Assembly: GCF_016462705.1 (NCBI RefSeq)
Contig: NZ_JAEMSS010000018.1
Location: 1 to 37,850, forward strand
Origin: Nocardioides sp.
Lineage (GTDB): Bacteria > Actinomycetota > Actinomycetes > Propionibacteriales > Nocardioidaceae
Length of the DNA stretch: 37,850 nucleotides
Direction of reading: 5' to 3'
The position numbers and the translations under genes are program-made. Below the pieces are notes generated by a model, which was not told the origin of the DNA, ran no database searches, and saw only the letters and a program-made list of their open reading frames with translations. The first letter of the stretch is position 1, and each line of letters opens with the position of its first letter. This document shows positions 18,050 through 27,464 of the stretch, in pieces.

Positions 18050-18612
18050 GCCAGACGACCTCGGGCCTGACCCCGGGGATCACCACGCCCCGGGCCGCCG
18101 CGGCGGTCTGGGTCCTGCTGATGGCGGTGGTCCTGCAGGTGTCGGTGCTGCCGCACCTGGCGTTCCGCGGGGTGGTGGCCGACGTCGTCCTGCTCGTCGT
18201 GGTCGCGGTCGGGCTGCGGCACGGCTCGGAGCCGGCGATGGTCCTCGGCTTCGCCGGCGGTCTGCTGCTCGACCTCGTCCCGCCCGCCGACCACGTGGCC
18301 GGCCGCTGGGCCCTCGCCCTGCTGGTCGCGGGCTACGTCGCGGGCCGGGTGTCCGGCCGGGCCGGCCGGGCCGGCCGGGCCGGCTCGCCGCGCTGGCCGG
18401 TGCTGCTGGGGACCGTGGCGGCGTGCTCGTTCGTGGCCTCTTCGCTCTTCGCCGTGAGCGGCATGGTGCTGCGGGACCCGCTCGTCGGCGTACCCGCCCT
18501 GCTCGAGACCGTCCTGGTCGCGGTCCTCTCCGACGTCCTGCTCGGGGCCCTGCTCGTGCCGCTCGTCCTGGCACTCGACCAGCGCCTCGAGCCGGACCGA
18601 CTGCCGGCATGA
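18046..18612 (+). CDS. mreD: Rod shape-determining protein MreD
   Basis: Hydrophobic multi-TM protein between mreC and PBP2; overlapping start/stop codons. Confidence 0.88.
   Translation: MSQTTSGLTPGITTPRAAAAVWVLLMAVVLQVSVLPHLAFRGVVADVVLLVVVAVGLRHGSEPAMVLGFAGGLLLDLVPPADHVAGRWALALLVAGYVAGRVSGRAGRAGRAGSPRWPVLLGTVAACSFVASSLFAVSGMVLRDPLVGVPALLETVLVAVLSDVLLGALLVPLVLALDQRLEPDRLPA
18355..18384. repeat. 9-bp in-frame tandem repeat (GGCCGGGCC)x3.3 within mreD
   Basis: ggccgggcc ggccgggcc ggccgggcc ggc, encoding (GRA)n. Confidence 0.85.
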
Positions 18613-20720
18613 GCGCCGACGCCCGGAGCCGGCTCCGGCTCGTGGTGGTCCAGGCGCTGGTCTTCTCCCTGTTCGCGACGCTGCTGGTCCGGCTCTGGTA
18701 CCTCCAGGTCGTCACGGGCGAGGAGTACACCGCCCAGGCCGCCTCCCAGTCGGTCCGCGAGATCGTCGTGCAGCCGCAGCGCGGGCTGATCGTCGACGAC
18801 CAGGGCCGGCCGCTGGTCACCAACCGCACGTCGTGGGTGGTCTCGATCGACCGCGGCACCCTCGCGAAGATGCCCGACGACGAGCAGTCCGCCGTGCTCC
18901 GCCGGGTGGCGAAGGTGACCGGTGTCAAGGTCGCCCGGATCAAGCTGCGGCTCCAGACGTGCGGCGACGAGGGCAGCAAGCCCAAGGTCTGCTGGAACGG
19001 CTCGCCGATCCAGCCCGTGCCGGTCGCCGTCGACGTCCCCCAGCCGTCGGCGCTGCGGGTCCTCGAGCAGCCCGAGGACTTCCCGGCCGTGCTGGCCGAC
19101 CAGCAGAGCCTGCGCGCCTACCCGCGGCCGTTCGGCGTCAACCTCGCGCACGTCCTCGGCTACCTCAGCCCGATCACCGGCGACGAGCTGGACGCCTCGG
19201 AGGCGGACGGCGACCGCTCGGTCAACGGCGCCTCGGTGGTCGGCCGCGCGGGGGTCGAGAAGCAGTACGACGCCTGGCTGCGGGGCATGCCTGGCTACAC
19301 CTCGGTGGCCGTCGACTCGATGGGCCGGGTGATCGGCGACGAGGAGGAGGTTGCCGCGCAGGGTGGCGACACCCTGGTCACCTCGATCGACGCCAAGGTG
19401 CAGAGCGTCGTCGAGCAGCAGCTGGCCGGCGCGATCGCCCGCGCCAGAGCGACCAGGGACACGGTCACCGACCGCAACTACGTCGCCGACTCCGGCGCGG
19501 TCGTGGTCATGGAGGCCACCACCGGCCGGATCGTGTCCATGGCCAGCCAGCCGACGTACGACCCCGAGGTGTGGGTGGGTGGGATCTCCCCGAGGCAGCT
19601 CAAGCAGCTGTACTCCAAGAAGGCAGGGACGCCGCTGCTCGGCCGGGCGACCCAGGGCCAGTTCGCCCCCGGGTCGACGTGGAAGCCCTTCATGACCGCC
19701 GGCGCGCTGAGCAACGGCTACCCCGAGGACACCCAGCTCAACTGCTCCTCCTACCTCCGAGTGGGCAACCGCGACTTCAAGAACTACGAGTCCGGCGCGC
19801 ACGGCTACATCACCTTCGCCCGGGCGCTCGAGGTCTCGTGCAACACGTTCTTCTACCGGATCGGGCTCGACTACTGGCAGCGCTTCGGCTCCGACGTCGA
19901 CGACGTCAAGGCCCGCGACCCGCTGGTGGCCGCGGCCAAGGCGTTCGGCTTCGGGAAGCAGACCGGCGTCGACCTGCCCGGCGAGGCCGCGGGCCGGATC
20001 GCGGACCGGCAGTGGAAGCGCGACTACTACGAGTCGATGAAGGACTACTACTGCGAGGTCGGCGAGGAGCCCGGCGACGACTTCCTGCACCGGTTCGCGC
20101 GGGAGTTCTGCGTCGAGGGCTACGCCTACCGAGCCGGCGACGCGGTCAACTTCGCGATCGGCCAGGGCGACACGATCCTCACGCCGCTCCAGCTGGCCCG
20201 CGGCTACGCCGCGATCGCCAACGGCGGCACGCTCTACGCGCCGCGGGTGGCCAAGGCGGTGGTGTCGGAGGACGGGACCGTCCTGAAGCGGTTCGCGCCC
20301 AAGGCGACCGGCCGGGTCGACGTCACCCGCGCCTCGCTCGACTACGTCGACCAGGCCCTGCTCGGCGTGCCGAAGGTCGGCACCCTGGCCTGGAAGTTCC
20401 CCGACTTCCCGCTCGACCGGGTCGAGATCCGGGGCAAGACCGGCTCCGCCGAGGTCTACGGCAAGCAGTCCACGTCCTGGGTGGCGACGTACGACGAGAA
20501 CTACGTCGTCGTGATGATGATCAGCCAGGGCGGCACCGGCTCGGGCACCTCCGGCGACGCGGTCCGCACGATCTGGGAGGCGCTGTACGGCGTGGTCGAC
20601 GGCGCCGTCCGGCCGGCGCAGGCCGCCATCCCCGGCACCGTCCCGCCCGAGGAGCTCCCGACCTTCACCGACGACGGCGCGATCCTGCCGCCGTCCCGTT
20701 CCACGGAGGGGCCATCGTGA
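18609..20720 (+). CDS. mrdA: Penicillin-binding protein 2
   Basis: N-terminal TM, PQRGLIVDDQGRPLVTN dimerisation domain, transpeptidase motifs STWK (APGSTWKPF), SCN (EVSCNTFF), KTG (IRGKTGSAEVYG). Confidence 0.95.
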   Translation: MSADARSRLRLVVVQALVFSLFATLLVRLWYLQVVTGEEYTAQAASQSVREIVVQPQRGLIVDDQGRPLVTNRTSWVVSIDRGTLAKMPDDEQSAVLRRVAKVTGVKVARIKLRLQTCGDEGSKPKVCWNGSPIQPVPVAVDVPQPSALRVLEQPEDFPAVLADQQSLRAYPRPFGVNLAHVLGYLSPITGDELDASEADGDRSVNGASVVGRAGVEKQYDAWLRGMPGYTSVAVDSMGRVIGDEEEVAAQGGDTLVTSIDAKVQSVVEQQLAGAIARARATRDTVTDRNYVADSGAVVVMEATTGRIVSMASQPTYDPEVWVGGISPRQLKQLYSKKAGTPLLGRATQGQFAPGSTWKPFMTAGALSNGYPEDTQLNCSSYLRVGNRDFKNYESGAHGYITFARALEVSCNTFFYRIGLDYWQRFGSDVDDVKARDPLVAAAKAFGFGKQTGVDLPGEAAGRIADRQWKRDYYESMKDYYCEVGEEPGDDFLHRFAREFCVEGYAYRAGDAVNFAIGQGDTILTPLQLARGYAAIANGGTLYAPRVAKAVVSEDGTVLKRFAPKATGRVDVTRASLDYVDQALLGVPKVGTLAWKFPDFPLDRVEIRGKTGSAEVYGKQSTSWVATYDENYVVVMMISQGGTGSGTSGDAVRTIWEALYGVVDGAVRPAQAAIPGTVPPEELPTFTDDGAILPPSRSTEGPS

Positions 20721-21877
20721 CCAGGCTGCCGCGGCTCGACTGGATCCTGCTCGCCGCCGTGCTGGCCCTGCTGGTCCTGTCCACCCTCCTCGTGTGGTCG
20801 GCCACCGTGCACCGGACCGACCTCACCGACGGCGACTCGACGGCGTTCCTGCGCAAGCAGCTGGTCAACATCGTGATCGGCCTGGTCCTGCTGGCCCTCG
20901 TCACGGTGACCGACCACCGGTGGGTCCGGATCGTCGCGCCGGTCCTCTACCTCGTCTCGGTCGTCGGCCTGGTCCTGGTGCTCACCATGGGCTCCACGGT
21001 CAACGGCTCGCAGTCCTGGCTCCGGTTCGGCGGACTGTCGGTCCAGCCGTCGGAGCTCGCCAAGCTGGCGGTCGTCGTCGGGATGGCGCTCGTCCTCGCG
21101 GAGCGGTCGGAGGGCCGCCGCCGCCCCTACGTCGGCGGGGCGGACGTCTCGCTGATGCTCGCCGTGGCGGCGGTGCCCGCCGTCCTCATCCTCCTGCAGC
21201 CGGACCTGGGCACGATGCTCGTCCTCTCCGCCACCGTCTTCGGGGTGCTCGCCGTGTCCGGTGCCCGGCGCCGCTGGCTGGTGCTGCTGGTCGGTGGCGC
21301 GGTCGGTGGCGCGGTCGCCGCCGTGATGGCCGGCGTGCTCAAGGCCTACCAGGTCGACCGGTTCCTCGCCTTCGTCGATCCCTCGCTCGACCCGCGCGGC
21401 GCCGGGTACAACGTCGAGCAGGCCCGGATCGCGATCGGCAACGGCGGGCTCCTCGGTCAGGGCCTCTTCGACGGGTCCCAGACCCGGGCCGGCTTCGTCC
21501 CCGAGCAGCAGACCGACTTCGTGTTCACCGTGGCGGGGGAGGAGCTGGGCCTGCTCGGCGCCGGCGTGCTCATCGCCCTGCTCTGCCTGGTCATCTGGCG
21601 CGCCCTGGTCATCGCCCGGCGTGCCGAGGACGTCTTCGGCCGGGTCTGCGCCGCCGGCATCGCCTGCTGGTTCGGCTTCCAGGCCTTCCAGAACATCGGC
21701 ATGTGCCTCGGCATCATGCCCGTGACCGGCGTCCCGCTGCCGTTCGTCTCCTACGGCGGCTCGTCGCTGTTCGCCGGGCTGCTGGCGGTCGGGCTGCTGC
21801 AGAACATCCACCTCCGGTCGGCGTCGTCGACCTACCCGTCGGCACTGGCCGAGCGGCGGGTGCTGGTCGCGCGGTGA
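20717..21877 (+). CDS. rodA: SEDS peptidoglycan polymerase RodA
   Basis: GTG start overlapping mrdA stop; FLRKQLVNIVIGLVLLALV, QPSELAKLAVV, LQPDLGTMLVL, PEQQTDFVFTVAGEELGLLGA, GVPLPFVSYGGSSLF. Confidence 0.96.
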   Translation: MTRLPRLDWILLAAVLALLVLSTLLVWSATVHRTDLTDGDSTAFLRKQLVNIVIGLVLLALVTVTDHRWVRIVAPVLYLVSVVGLVLVLTMGSTVNGSQSWLRFGGLSVQPSELAKLAVVVGMALVLAERSEGRRRPYVGGADVSLMLAVAAVPAVLILLQPDLGTMLVLSATVFGVLAVSGARRRWLVLLVGGAVGGAVAAVMAGVLKAYQVDRFLAFVDPSLDPRGAGYNVEQARIAIGNGGLLGQGLFDGSQTRAGFVPEQQTDFVFTVAGEELGLLGAGVLIALLCLVIWRALVIARRAEDVFGRVCAAGIACWFGFQAFQNIGMCLGIMPVTGVPLPFVSYGGSSLFAGLLAVGLLQNIHLRSASSTYPSALAERRVLVAR

Positions 21878-21902
21878 CGTCCGACGTCGCGCGGCGATGG
21901 GC

Positions 21903-22160
21903 TCAGCTGGTCCACGCCTCGACGGCATCCGGTGTGGCGGGGAGGGTCCGGTCCTCGCACGAGCGGTACCAGCCCTCGACCGCGTCAGGGGTCCGGGGCA
22001 GCTGGTCCACGGTCCACGAGCACTGGGCGGCCGACGCGGGGTCGACGGGGGCCCGGTCGGGAGCCGCACCGGCCGGCTGCCCTGACGCGAAGACGGCGAC
22101 CAGTGCGATGGTGGCGAGCGAGCCGGTCAGGTGGGACGGCGTGCGGGGGGTCTTGGTCAT
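21903..22160 (-). CDS. Small putative secreted protein with TPDAVExW repeats
   Basis: 85 aa: MTKTPRTPSHLTGSLATIALVAVFASGQPAGAAPDRAPVDPASAAQCSWTVDQLPRTPDAVEGWYRSCEDRTLPATPDAVEAWTS; Sec-type signal peptide with AGA-A-like cleavage region, two Cys, duplicated TPDAVE(G/A)W. Confidence 0.65.
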   Translation of the reverse strand: MTKTPRTPSHLTGSLATIALVAVFASGQPAGAAPDRAPVDPASAAQCSWTVDQLPRTPDAVEGWYRSCEDRTLPATPDAVEAWTS

Positions 22161-22258
22161 GGGATGCCTCCAGATCGATGACCCGTGGTCCGGGTCGCTG
22201 GGCAACACCGTGGCCGTGGCCGCTGAAGAGAGGGTCGATCGCGGGTCTTCCTGATCCC

Positions 22259-22270
22259 GGAACCGGTTCC
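22259..22270. promoter_or_regulatory. 12-bp perfect palindrome upstream of AfsR-like regulator
   Basis: GGAACCGGTTCC, 35 nt before the GTG at 22306, in the divergent intergenic region. Confidence 0.45.
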
Positions 22271-22305
22271 AGCGAGATTCCAGCGGCACTGACGAGGCTG
22301 CAGGC

Positions 22306-25300
22306 GTGGCAGACTCGCCCGATACCCGGGCAGCGCCCGACCCGGCGAGGGGGCATGTGGTGACCGACGTCCGTGGCCCCGGCAGCCTGCGGGTGGACGT
22401 CCTCGGGCCCTTCGAGGTCCTGGTCGACGGGGCACCAGTGGGCCCTGCGGGTGCCCGACGACGTGGCCTCCTGGCGCTGCTGGCTCTCGAGCCGGGCGCC
22501 GTGCTGCCTGTCGAGACCCTGGTTGACCGGCTCTGGGGAGCCGACGCACCGCCCTCGGCGGTCAACGTCGTCCAGACCTACGTCTCCGCCTGGCGCCGGG
22601 TGCTGGGCGGTCGCGATGGCGTCCTGAGGACCGTCGGTGCCGGATACCAGCTGGACGTCGGAGTGGAGCAGTGCGACTACGCCCGGTTCCGCGCACTCAC
22701 GGCCGAGGCCCGGGAGCTGGCCGCCACCGGAGCCCTCGACCAGGCGGAGCAGAGCTGGGACCAGGCTTTGCGGCTGTGGCGGGGGCCTGCTCTCGCCGAC
22801 CTTGCCGGGACCGCTCTGCACGACCGGATGTCCCAGCGGCTCGAGGACGAGCGGGTGCTCGTGCTGGAGGCGTGGGCCGACGCGGCGCTTCGGCTCGACC
22901 ACGAGCCCAGTGAGGTCCTCGACAGGCTGGCGCTCCTCCGTGCGTCAGACCCCTGGCGGGAGAGCGCGGCCGCCCTGGTCGTGCGGGCGCACGCGGCGGC
23001 GGGCCGCCCTGCCGACGCCTTGTCGACGTACGACGAGATCCGCCGGGTGCTGCGCGACGAGCTCGGTGCCGACCCCGGACCGGTGCTCCAGGGGCTGCAC
23101 GCCCGGGTGCTCGGCTCCGATCCCGTCCTCGTGCGGCGGACCCCGCCGGCCGAGCTCGCCCCCACGCCACTGCCGCTGGGCGGGACCGACCCGCTGTTCG
23201 GCCGGGATGCCGATGTCCCGCTGCTGCAGGCCATGCTCGAGGAGCGCAGGCTCGTCACGCTGACCGGCCCGGGAGGGTGTGGCAAGACCCGGCTGGCCAC
23301 GGAGGTGCTCGCCAGGTACGTCGATGCCGGCGGCAGTGCCTGGTTCGCCGACCTCGGGCCGGTGCGTGACGGAGGCCTGGTCGCGCCCGTCGTCGCGGCG
23401 GCGGTCGGCGCCCAAGCGGCGGCGGGTGCCGATGCCGAGGCCTCGCTGGTCGGGCGGCTCCGCGCAGCGACCGGGTTGCTGGTGCTGGACAACCTCGAGC
23501 ACCTCCACGATGTCGGCCGGCTGGTCGCACGGCTGCACGAGGCCTGCCCGCACCTGCAGCTGCTGGCGACCTCACGGCATCCCCTCGCCATCGCGGGCGA
23601 GCAGCAGTACCCGGTCGCGCTGCTCTCGGTTCCCGACCGGGGAACCGACGACCCCGACGCGCTCGCGTCGTTCGACTCCGTTCGGCTCCTCGTCGACAGG
23701 GCCGTCGCCGCGGACCCCGCCTTCCGGGTCACTCCCGCCACGGCGCCCGCCGTCGCCGCGATCGTCCGGCAGCTCGACGGGCTGCCTCTCGCCCTCGAGA
23801 TCGTGGCGCCGTGGCTGCGCCTGCACTCACCGGCCGAGCTGGCCGATCGGTTGTCGCACGCCCCCCTCGACCTGCGTGGACGTCGCACCGACCGGCCCGA
23901 ACGCCAACGCAGCCTGCGCGACACCGTCGACTGGAGCTACCAGCTGCTCGCCCCTGCCGAGCGCTCACTGTTCCGTCGGCTCGCGGTCTTCGCCGGCAGC
24001 TTCTCCCTCGCCGGTGCTCGTGCGGTGGGCGGCGGCGGGCCGGACGACGACCGGGGTGCCGGCGTCGCGGACGTGCTGCTCTCGCTGGTCGACGCCCACC
24101 TGGTGCAACGCCTGCCGTCGGTCTCCGACCAGCCGCGATTCCGGCTGCTGCAGACGGTGCGCGAGTACGCCGCCGAGCGGCTCCACGAGGACCCGGACCA
24201 CGACGAGGTTCGCGACCGGTTCGCCCGGGCGGTCGGGACCTGGGCCGTCGAGCTCGCCGCGAACAGCGAGGGCCCTGAGTCGGGTGCCTGGCTCGCGCTC
24301 GCGGTGGCGGAGTCGGACAACCTGCGCGCCGCCATCGCTCACTGGGGTGACCGCGGCGCCCATGCCGAGCGGCTGCAGCTGGTGGCGGACGCGATGACCG
24401 TCTGGTTCGAGGCCGGCCACGAGCAGGAGGGGGAGGCCCTGTTGTCCGCCGCGCTGGACGCGGCCGGACCTGACGCACCGGCCAGGGCGATCGCCCTGAC
24501 GTACTGGGCATGGCTGCGCTCGACCCGCGACCGGGCAGGCGCGGCGGCCGCAGCCGCGGAGGCGGTCGCCCTGGCGCGGGACGCCGACGACCCACTGGTC
24601 GAGGCGTTCGCCTGTCAGACGCTCGGCGACACGCTGCGCGATCCGGCTCGGGCCGAGGCCGCCAGCCGCGAGGTCTTCGACGCGGCCCGCCGCGGCGAGG
24701 GGCGCGAGGTCCGCTACGGCCCCACGGCCCCGGACGCGGTCCGCTGCGGGGCGAGCGCCAGCATCGCCGCCACGTGGGCGCACCGCTCGGTCGCGGACGC
24801 TGTCCACTGGCAGCGAGAGGCCCTGCGTCTGGCCGAGCTGGAGGGCGACCGGCGGATCACCGCCGTCAACGCGGCGCGTCTCGCCCGTCTCCACCTGCTG
24901 CAAGGCGATGTCGGCGAGGCGGGCCTCCTGCTGGAGCGAGCCAGGACCCTCGTCTCGACCCATGTCACCGCGCGCTGGGAGGACATCGTCTCGCTGGCCG
25001 AGGCCGAGCTGCTGCTGCACCTGGGTCACGTGGACGAGGCCGAACGCCAGCTGCGAGGACTCGTGAACCTGGCGACGGCGGCTGGCCGTCGGCTGCACTC
25101 CCTCCTGGGGTTCCTCCTCCTCGCCGACCTGCACACGGCGGCCGGCCGCATCGGCGACGCCGCAGACGACCTGGCCCAGCTGGCGCGGGTGCCCGGGACC
25201 CTCGACGACCCCGCGGCGGCACGAGCCTGGGAGGTGCGGCAGGCGCGCGTGGACCGGCTTGCCGGCAGCCCTCACCGGGCCGCCGAGCGGCTCGGGGCCG

Positions 25301-25488
25301 CGGAGCCCCTCCTCCCGCAGGACGCGCTGCCGCCGGAACGGGTGATCTGGCTGCTCGAGCGTGCCACGTCGGCGTCCGCCGGACAACGCGCGAAGTGGCT
25401 CGGCGTCCTCGACGCGGCCGAGACCCGGACCGGGGTCCGGCCGGCGCCCTGGGAGGCCAGGCGCCGCCACGAGCTCGCCGGGGCGTAG
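22306..25488 (+). CDS. AfsR/SARP-family regulator: winged helix + BTAD + NB-ARC + C-terminal helical repeats (true start may be downstream)
   Basis: LRVDVLGPFEVLVDGAPVGPAGARRRGLLALLALEPG...VDRLWGADAPPSAVNVVQTYVSAWRRVL (DNA-binding), BTAD region, Walker A GPGGCGKTRLATEVL, Walker B LLVLDNLEHL, WSYQLLAPAERSLFRRLAVFAGSF, TPR-like C-terminus. Confidence 0.9.
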   Translation: MADSPDTRAAPDPARGHVVTDVRGPGSLRVDVLGPFEVLVDGAPVGPAGARRRGLLALLALEPGAVLPVETLVDRLWGADAPPSAVNVVQTYVSAWRRVLGGRDGVLRTVGAGYQLDVGVEQCDYARFRALTAEARELAATGALDQAEQSWDQALRLWRGPALADLAGTALHDRMSQRLEDERVLVLEAWADAALRLDHEPSEVLDRLALLRASDPWRESAAALVVRAHAAAGRPADALSTYDEIRRVLRDELGADPGPVLQGLHARVLGSDPVLVRRTPPAELAPTPLPLGGTDPLFGRDADVPLLQAMLEERRLVTLTGPGGCGKTRLATEVLARYVDAGGSAWFADLGPVRDGGLVAPVVAAAVGAQAAAGADAEASLVGRLRAATGLLVLDNLEHLHDVGRLVARLHEACPHLQLLATSRHPLAIAGEQQYPVALLSVPDRGTDDPDALASFDSVRLLVDRAVAADPAFRVTPATAPAVAAIVRQLDGLPLALEIVAPWLRLHSPAELADRLSHAPLDLRGRRTDRPERQRSLRDTVDWSYQLLAPAERSLFRRLAVFAGSFSLAGARAVGGGGPDDDRGAGVADVLLSLVDAHLVQRLPSVSDQPRFRLLQTVREYAAERLHEDPDHDEVRDRFARAVGTWAVELAANSEGPESGAWLALAVAESDNLRAAIAHWGDRGAHAERLQLVADAMTVWFEAGHEQEGEALLSAALDAAGPDAPARAIALTYWAWLRSTRDRAGAAAAAAEAVALARDADDPLVEAFACQTLGDTLRDPARAEAASREVFDAARRGEGREVRYGPTAPDAVRCGASASIAATWAHRSVADAVHWQREALRLAELEGDRRITAVNAARLARLHLLQGDVGEAGLLLERARTLVSTHVTARWEDIVSLAEAELLLHLGHVDEAERQLRGLVNLATAAGRRLHSLLGFLLLADLHTAAGRIGDAADDLAQLARVPGTLDDPAAARAWEVRQARVDRLAGSPHRAAERLGAAEPLLPQDALPPERVIWLLERATSASAGQRAKWLGVLDAAETRTGVRPAPWEARRRHELAGA

Positions 25489-25580
25489 GGCGGGGCCGTC
25501 GTCGAATCGGCCGGGCGTCGTTCGTGGTAGGTGTGAACGGCTTTCCCACCAGGGTGCCGTCAGGACACAGGAGATGACCC

Positions 25581-25910
25581 ATGCAGTTCATGGTTTCCGT
25601 GATCGACGACAGGACCGGCTCGGCCACCCCCGAGGAGATGGAGGACATCCGCGCCTACAACGCACGTCTCCAGGCCGAGGGTCACTGGGTCTTCGCCGGC
25701 GGGCTCGCCGCGCCCAGCGCCGCCACCACCATCGACAACCGGGCCGGGAAGGGCCTGGTCACCGACGGGCCGTTCGTCGAGACCAAGGAGTACGTCGCCG
25801 GCCTGTGGATCCTGGAGGCGGCGGACCGCGACGAGGCGCTCGAGCTCGCCGCCGAGGGGTCGCGGTGCTGCAACCGGAAGGTCGAGCTGCGGCCGTTGCT
25901 CGCCGACTGA
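25581..25910 (+). CDS. YciI family protein
   Basis: MQFMVSVIDDRTGSATPEEMEDIRAYNARLQAEGHWVFAGGLAAPSAATTIDNRAGKGLVTDGPFVETKEYVAGLWILEAADRDEALELA; YCII/DGPF pattern (DGPFVETKEYVAG). Confidence 0.93.
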   Translation: MQFMVSVIDDRTGSATPEEMEDIRAYNARLQAEGHWVFAGGLAAPSAATTIDNRAGKGLVTDGPFVETKEYVAGLWILEAADRDEALELAAEGSRCCNRKVELRPLLAD

Positions 25911-25946
25911 GCCGAACCTGCTCGGACCACGTGCAAGCAGCGGTCA

Positions 25947-26057
25947 GTGACAGCAATCGAGGTCATTCAGGTCGACGAGCGGGACTGCAGCGGGGACGAC
26001 GGCCGCCCGCGGTTCCGGGTCTACCTGCACGGCAGCGCGTCCGACTCGACGGGCTAG
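25947..26057 (+). pseudogene. Possible truncated small ORF abutting the HNH gene
   Basis: VTAIEVIQVDERDCSGDDGRPRFRVYLHGSASDSTG* then stop 7 nt before the 3' end of the reverse-strand HNH gene; reads protein-like but is only 36 codons. Confidence 0.35.
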
Positions 26058-26064
26058 CGATGGT

Positions 26065-27390
26065 TCAGGCGGCGTTCCAGTCGAGTCTGGTCTCGGGGAG
26101 GCTGCGGTAGATCTCGACCACGAGTGGTCTGTCGTTCGGGCTGCTGCGTAGTTGTCGGGTGCCGGTGTGGTCGACGAGGTAGTAGCCGCCGTGCGGGTCG
26201 CGCCAGAGGTAGATGCCGGTGAAGGGTTGTTTGACGTCCCAGCCACCGAACGTCTTGATCCGGTGGTGGCTGCGGGTCATCGGGCCGTAGTTCCCCAGCC
26301 CTGACTGACCCGGTGGACCAGTGGGGCTCCAGGGCTTCGTGTGGTCGAGGTCCATGCCCCGGGAGAGGCTGGACCCGTAGGGGAAGGTGTCGGCCGGCGT
26401 CACGAGATGCACGGCCTGTCTATGTCGGTCGGGGATCTCGTAGGCATCGACCGGTGCCTGACCCTCGAGGTCGAGGACCGGGGTGATCTTGAACCGGCAG
26501 GTCGGGCCGAGGACGTCGCGGACCCAGGCTTCGGTGACCGGGCCGTGGCCCTCGAGCCGCGCGATCCCGGTGCTGTCGGGCCCGGTGTAGGTGTGGACAT
26601 AGAGCTGCACTGTCGGCAACAGGTCGCGGATGTCGGCGCCGTGGGGCTGGCCGGGGTTGCCGAGCAGCAGCAAGGCGGCATGAACGCGGCGTTCGTCTTC
26701 GGAGGCGTCGGGCATCGCCTCGGTGAGCTGTCCCGCGGTGGCGGTGACGGCGGCCTCGATCTGGTCGATGGTCGCGACGTCGGCACGGACCATGAACGTG
26801 GCCATCCCGTGCGCCTCAGTCCGGAGCTTCTTGGCGAACGTCGCCCTCGCGGCGCGTTCCTCCTGCTCCCTCGCGACCTCCGGGTTGGCCTTGACGATGC
26901 TGGCCTCGACCAGCGCCTCGAACCTCGTCCACGGGATCCGGCCATCAGCGGACTCGGCGACCGCCGCGTCGACATAGGCCGCCTCCTCGGCCGGCAGGCC
27001 CCGGGTCTGCCTGACCACGAACCTGGCGTAGGACGCCTTGACCTCCCCGGCCTGCACCCGGGCCCACAACCGCGGGCAACGGTGGTGAAGGTCCAGCGCG
27101 TCGGCCATCAGCTGACCCGCCGCGAACGTCGTGACCCCCATCCGGGCACCCAGCGCGGCGGCCGCGAACTCGGTCACCTCCGGGGTCCCCGCACCGCCAT
27201 AGGCACGGGCCCGCTCCCGACCCTGGCCCTCCTGGCTGGGGTCGAGCCGCTCAGGCGAGTGCAGGATCGCCCACTGGTAGGCACCCCTCAACTGGTCGGC
27301 CTGAGCGGTCCGCTCCCGCATGGCGGCGTCGCCGACAAAGGCGAGGACATCGTCCCCACCCATGTCGTCCAACACCGCCGTCCCGCTCAT
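26065..27390 (-). CDS. HNH endonuclease signature / DUF222 (13E12 repeat family) protein
   Basis: DUF222-like helical region and C-terminal MDLDHTKPWSPTGPPGQSGLGNYGPMTRSHHRIKTFGGW HNH motif. Confidence 0.9.
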   Translation of the reverse strand: MSGTAVLDDMGGDDVLAFVGDAAMRERTAQADQLRGAYQWAILHSPERLDPSQEGQGRERARAYGGAGTPEVTEFAAAALGARMGVTTFAAGQLMADALDLHHRCPRLWARVQAGEVKASYARFVVRQTRGLPAEEAAYVDAAVAESADGRIPWTRFEALVEASIVKANPEVAREQEERAARATFAKKLRTEAHGMATFMVRADVATIDQIEAAVTATAGQLTEAMPDASEDERRVHAALLLLGNPGQPHGADIRDLLPTVQLYVHTYTGPDSTGIARLEGHGPVTEAWVRDVLGPTCRFKITPVLDLEGQAPVDAYEIPDRHRQAVHLVTPADTFPYGSSLSRGMDLDHTKPWSPTGPPGQSGLGNYGPMTRSHHRIKTFGGWDVKQPFTGIYLWRDPHGGYYLVDHTGTRQLRSSPNDRPLVVEIYRSLPETRLDWNAA

Positions 27391-27433
27391 GAGTCAAGCC
27401 AACCAGTGCCCACCGACACAGCCACCGACCCTG

Positions 27434-27456
27434 GATCCCCTTCTTCACAAGGGATC
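27434..27456 (-). terminator. Hairpin between GAF-LuxR regulator and HNH gene
   Basis: GATCCCCTT-CTTCAC-AAGGGATC (one bulged base); just 3' of the reverse-strand regulator stop. Confidence 0.45.
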
Positions 27457-27464
27457 GACGGCCA

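Noticed and set aside
22306-25488. AfsR-like NB-ARC/TPR protein as a STAND anti-phage defence gene
   Set aside because: N-terminus is a clear SARP-type DNA-binding plus BTAD regulator, not a defence effector domain.
26065-27390. HNH gene as evidence for an intact mobile element or homing intron
   Set aside because: No terminal repeats, integrase or intron structure recognised; kept as a CDS with an insertion-scar hypothesis only.
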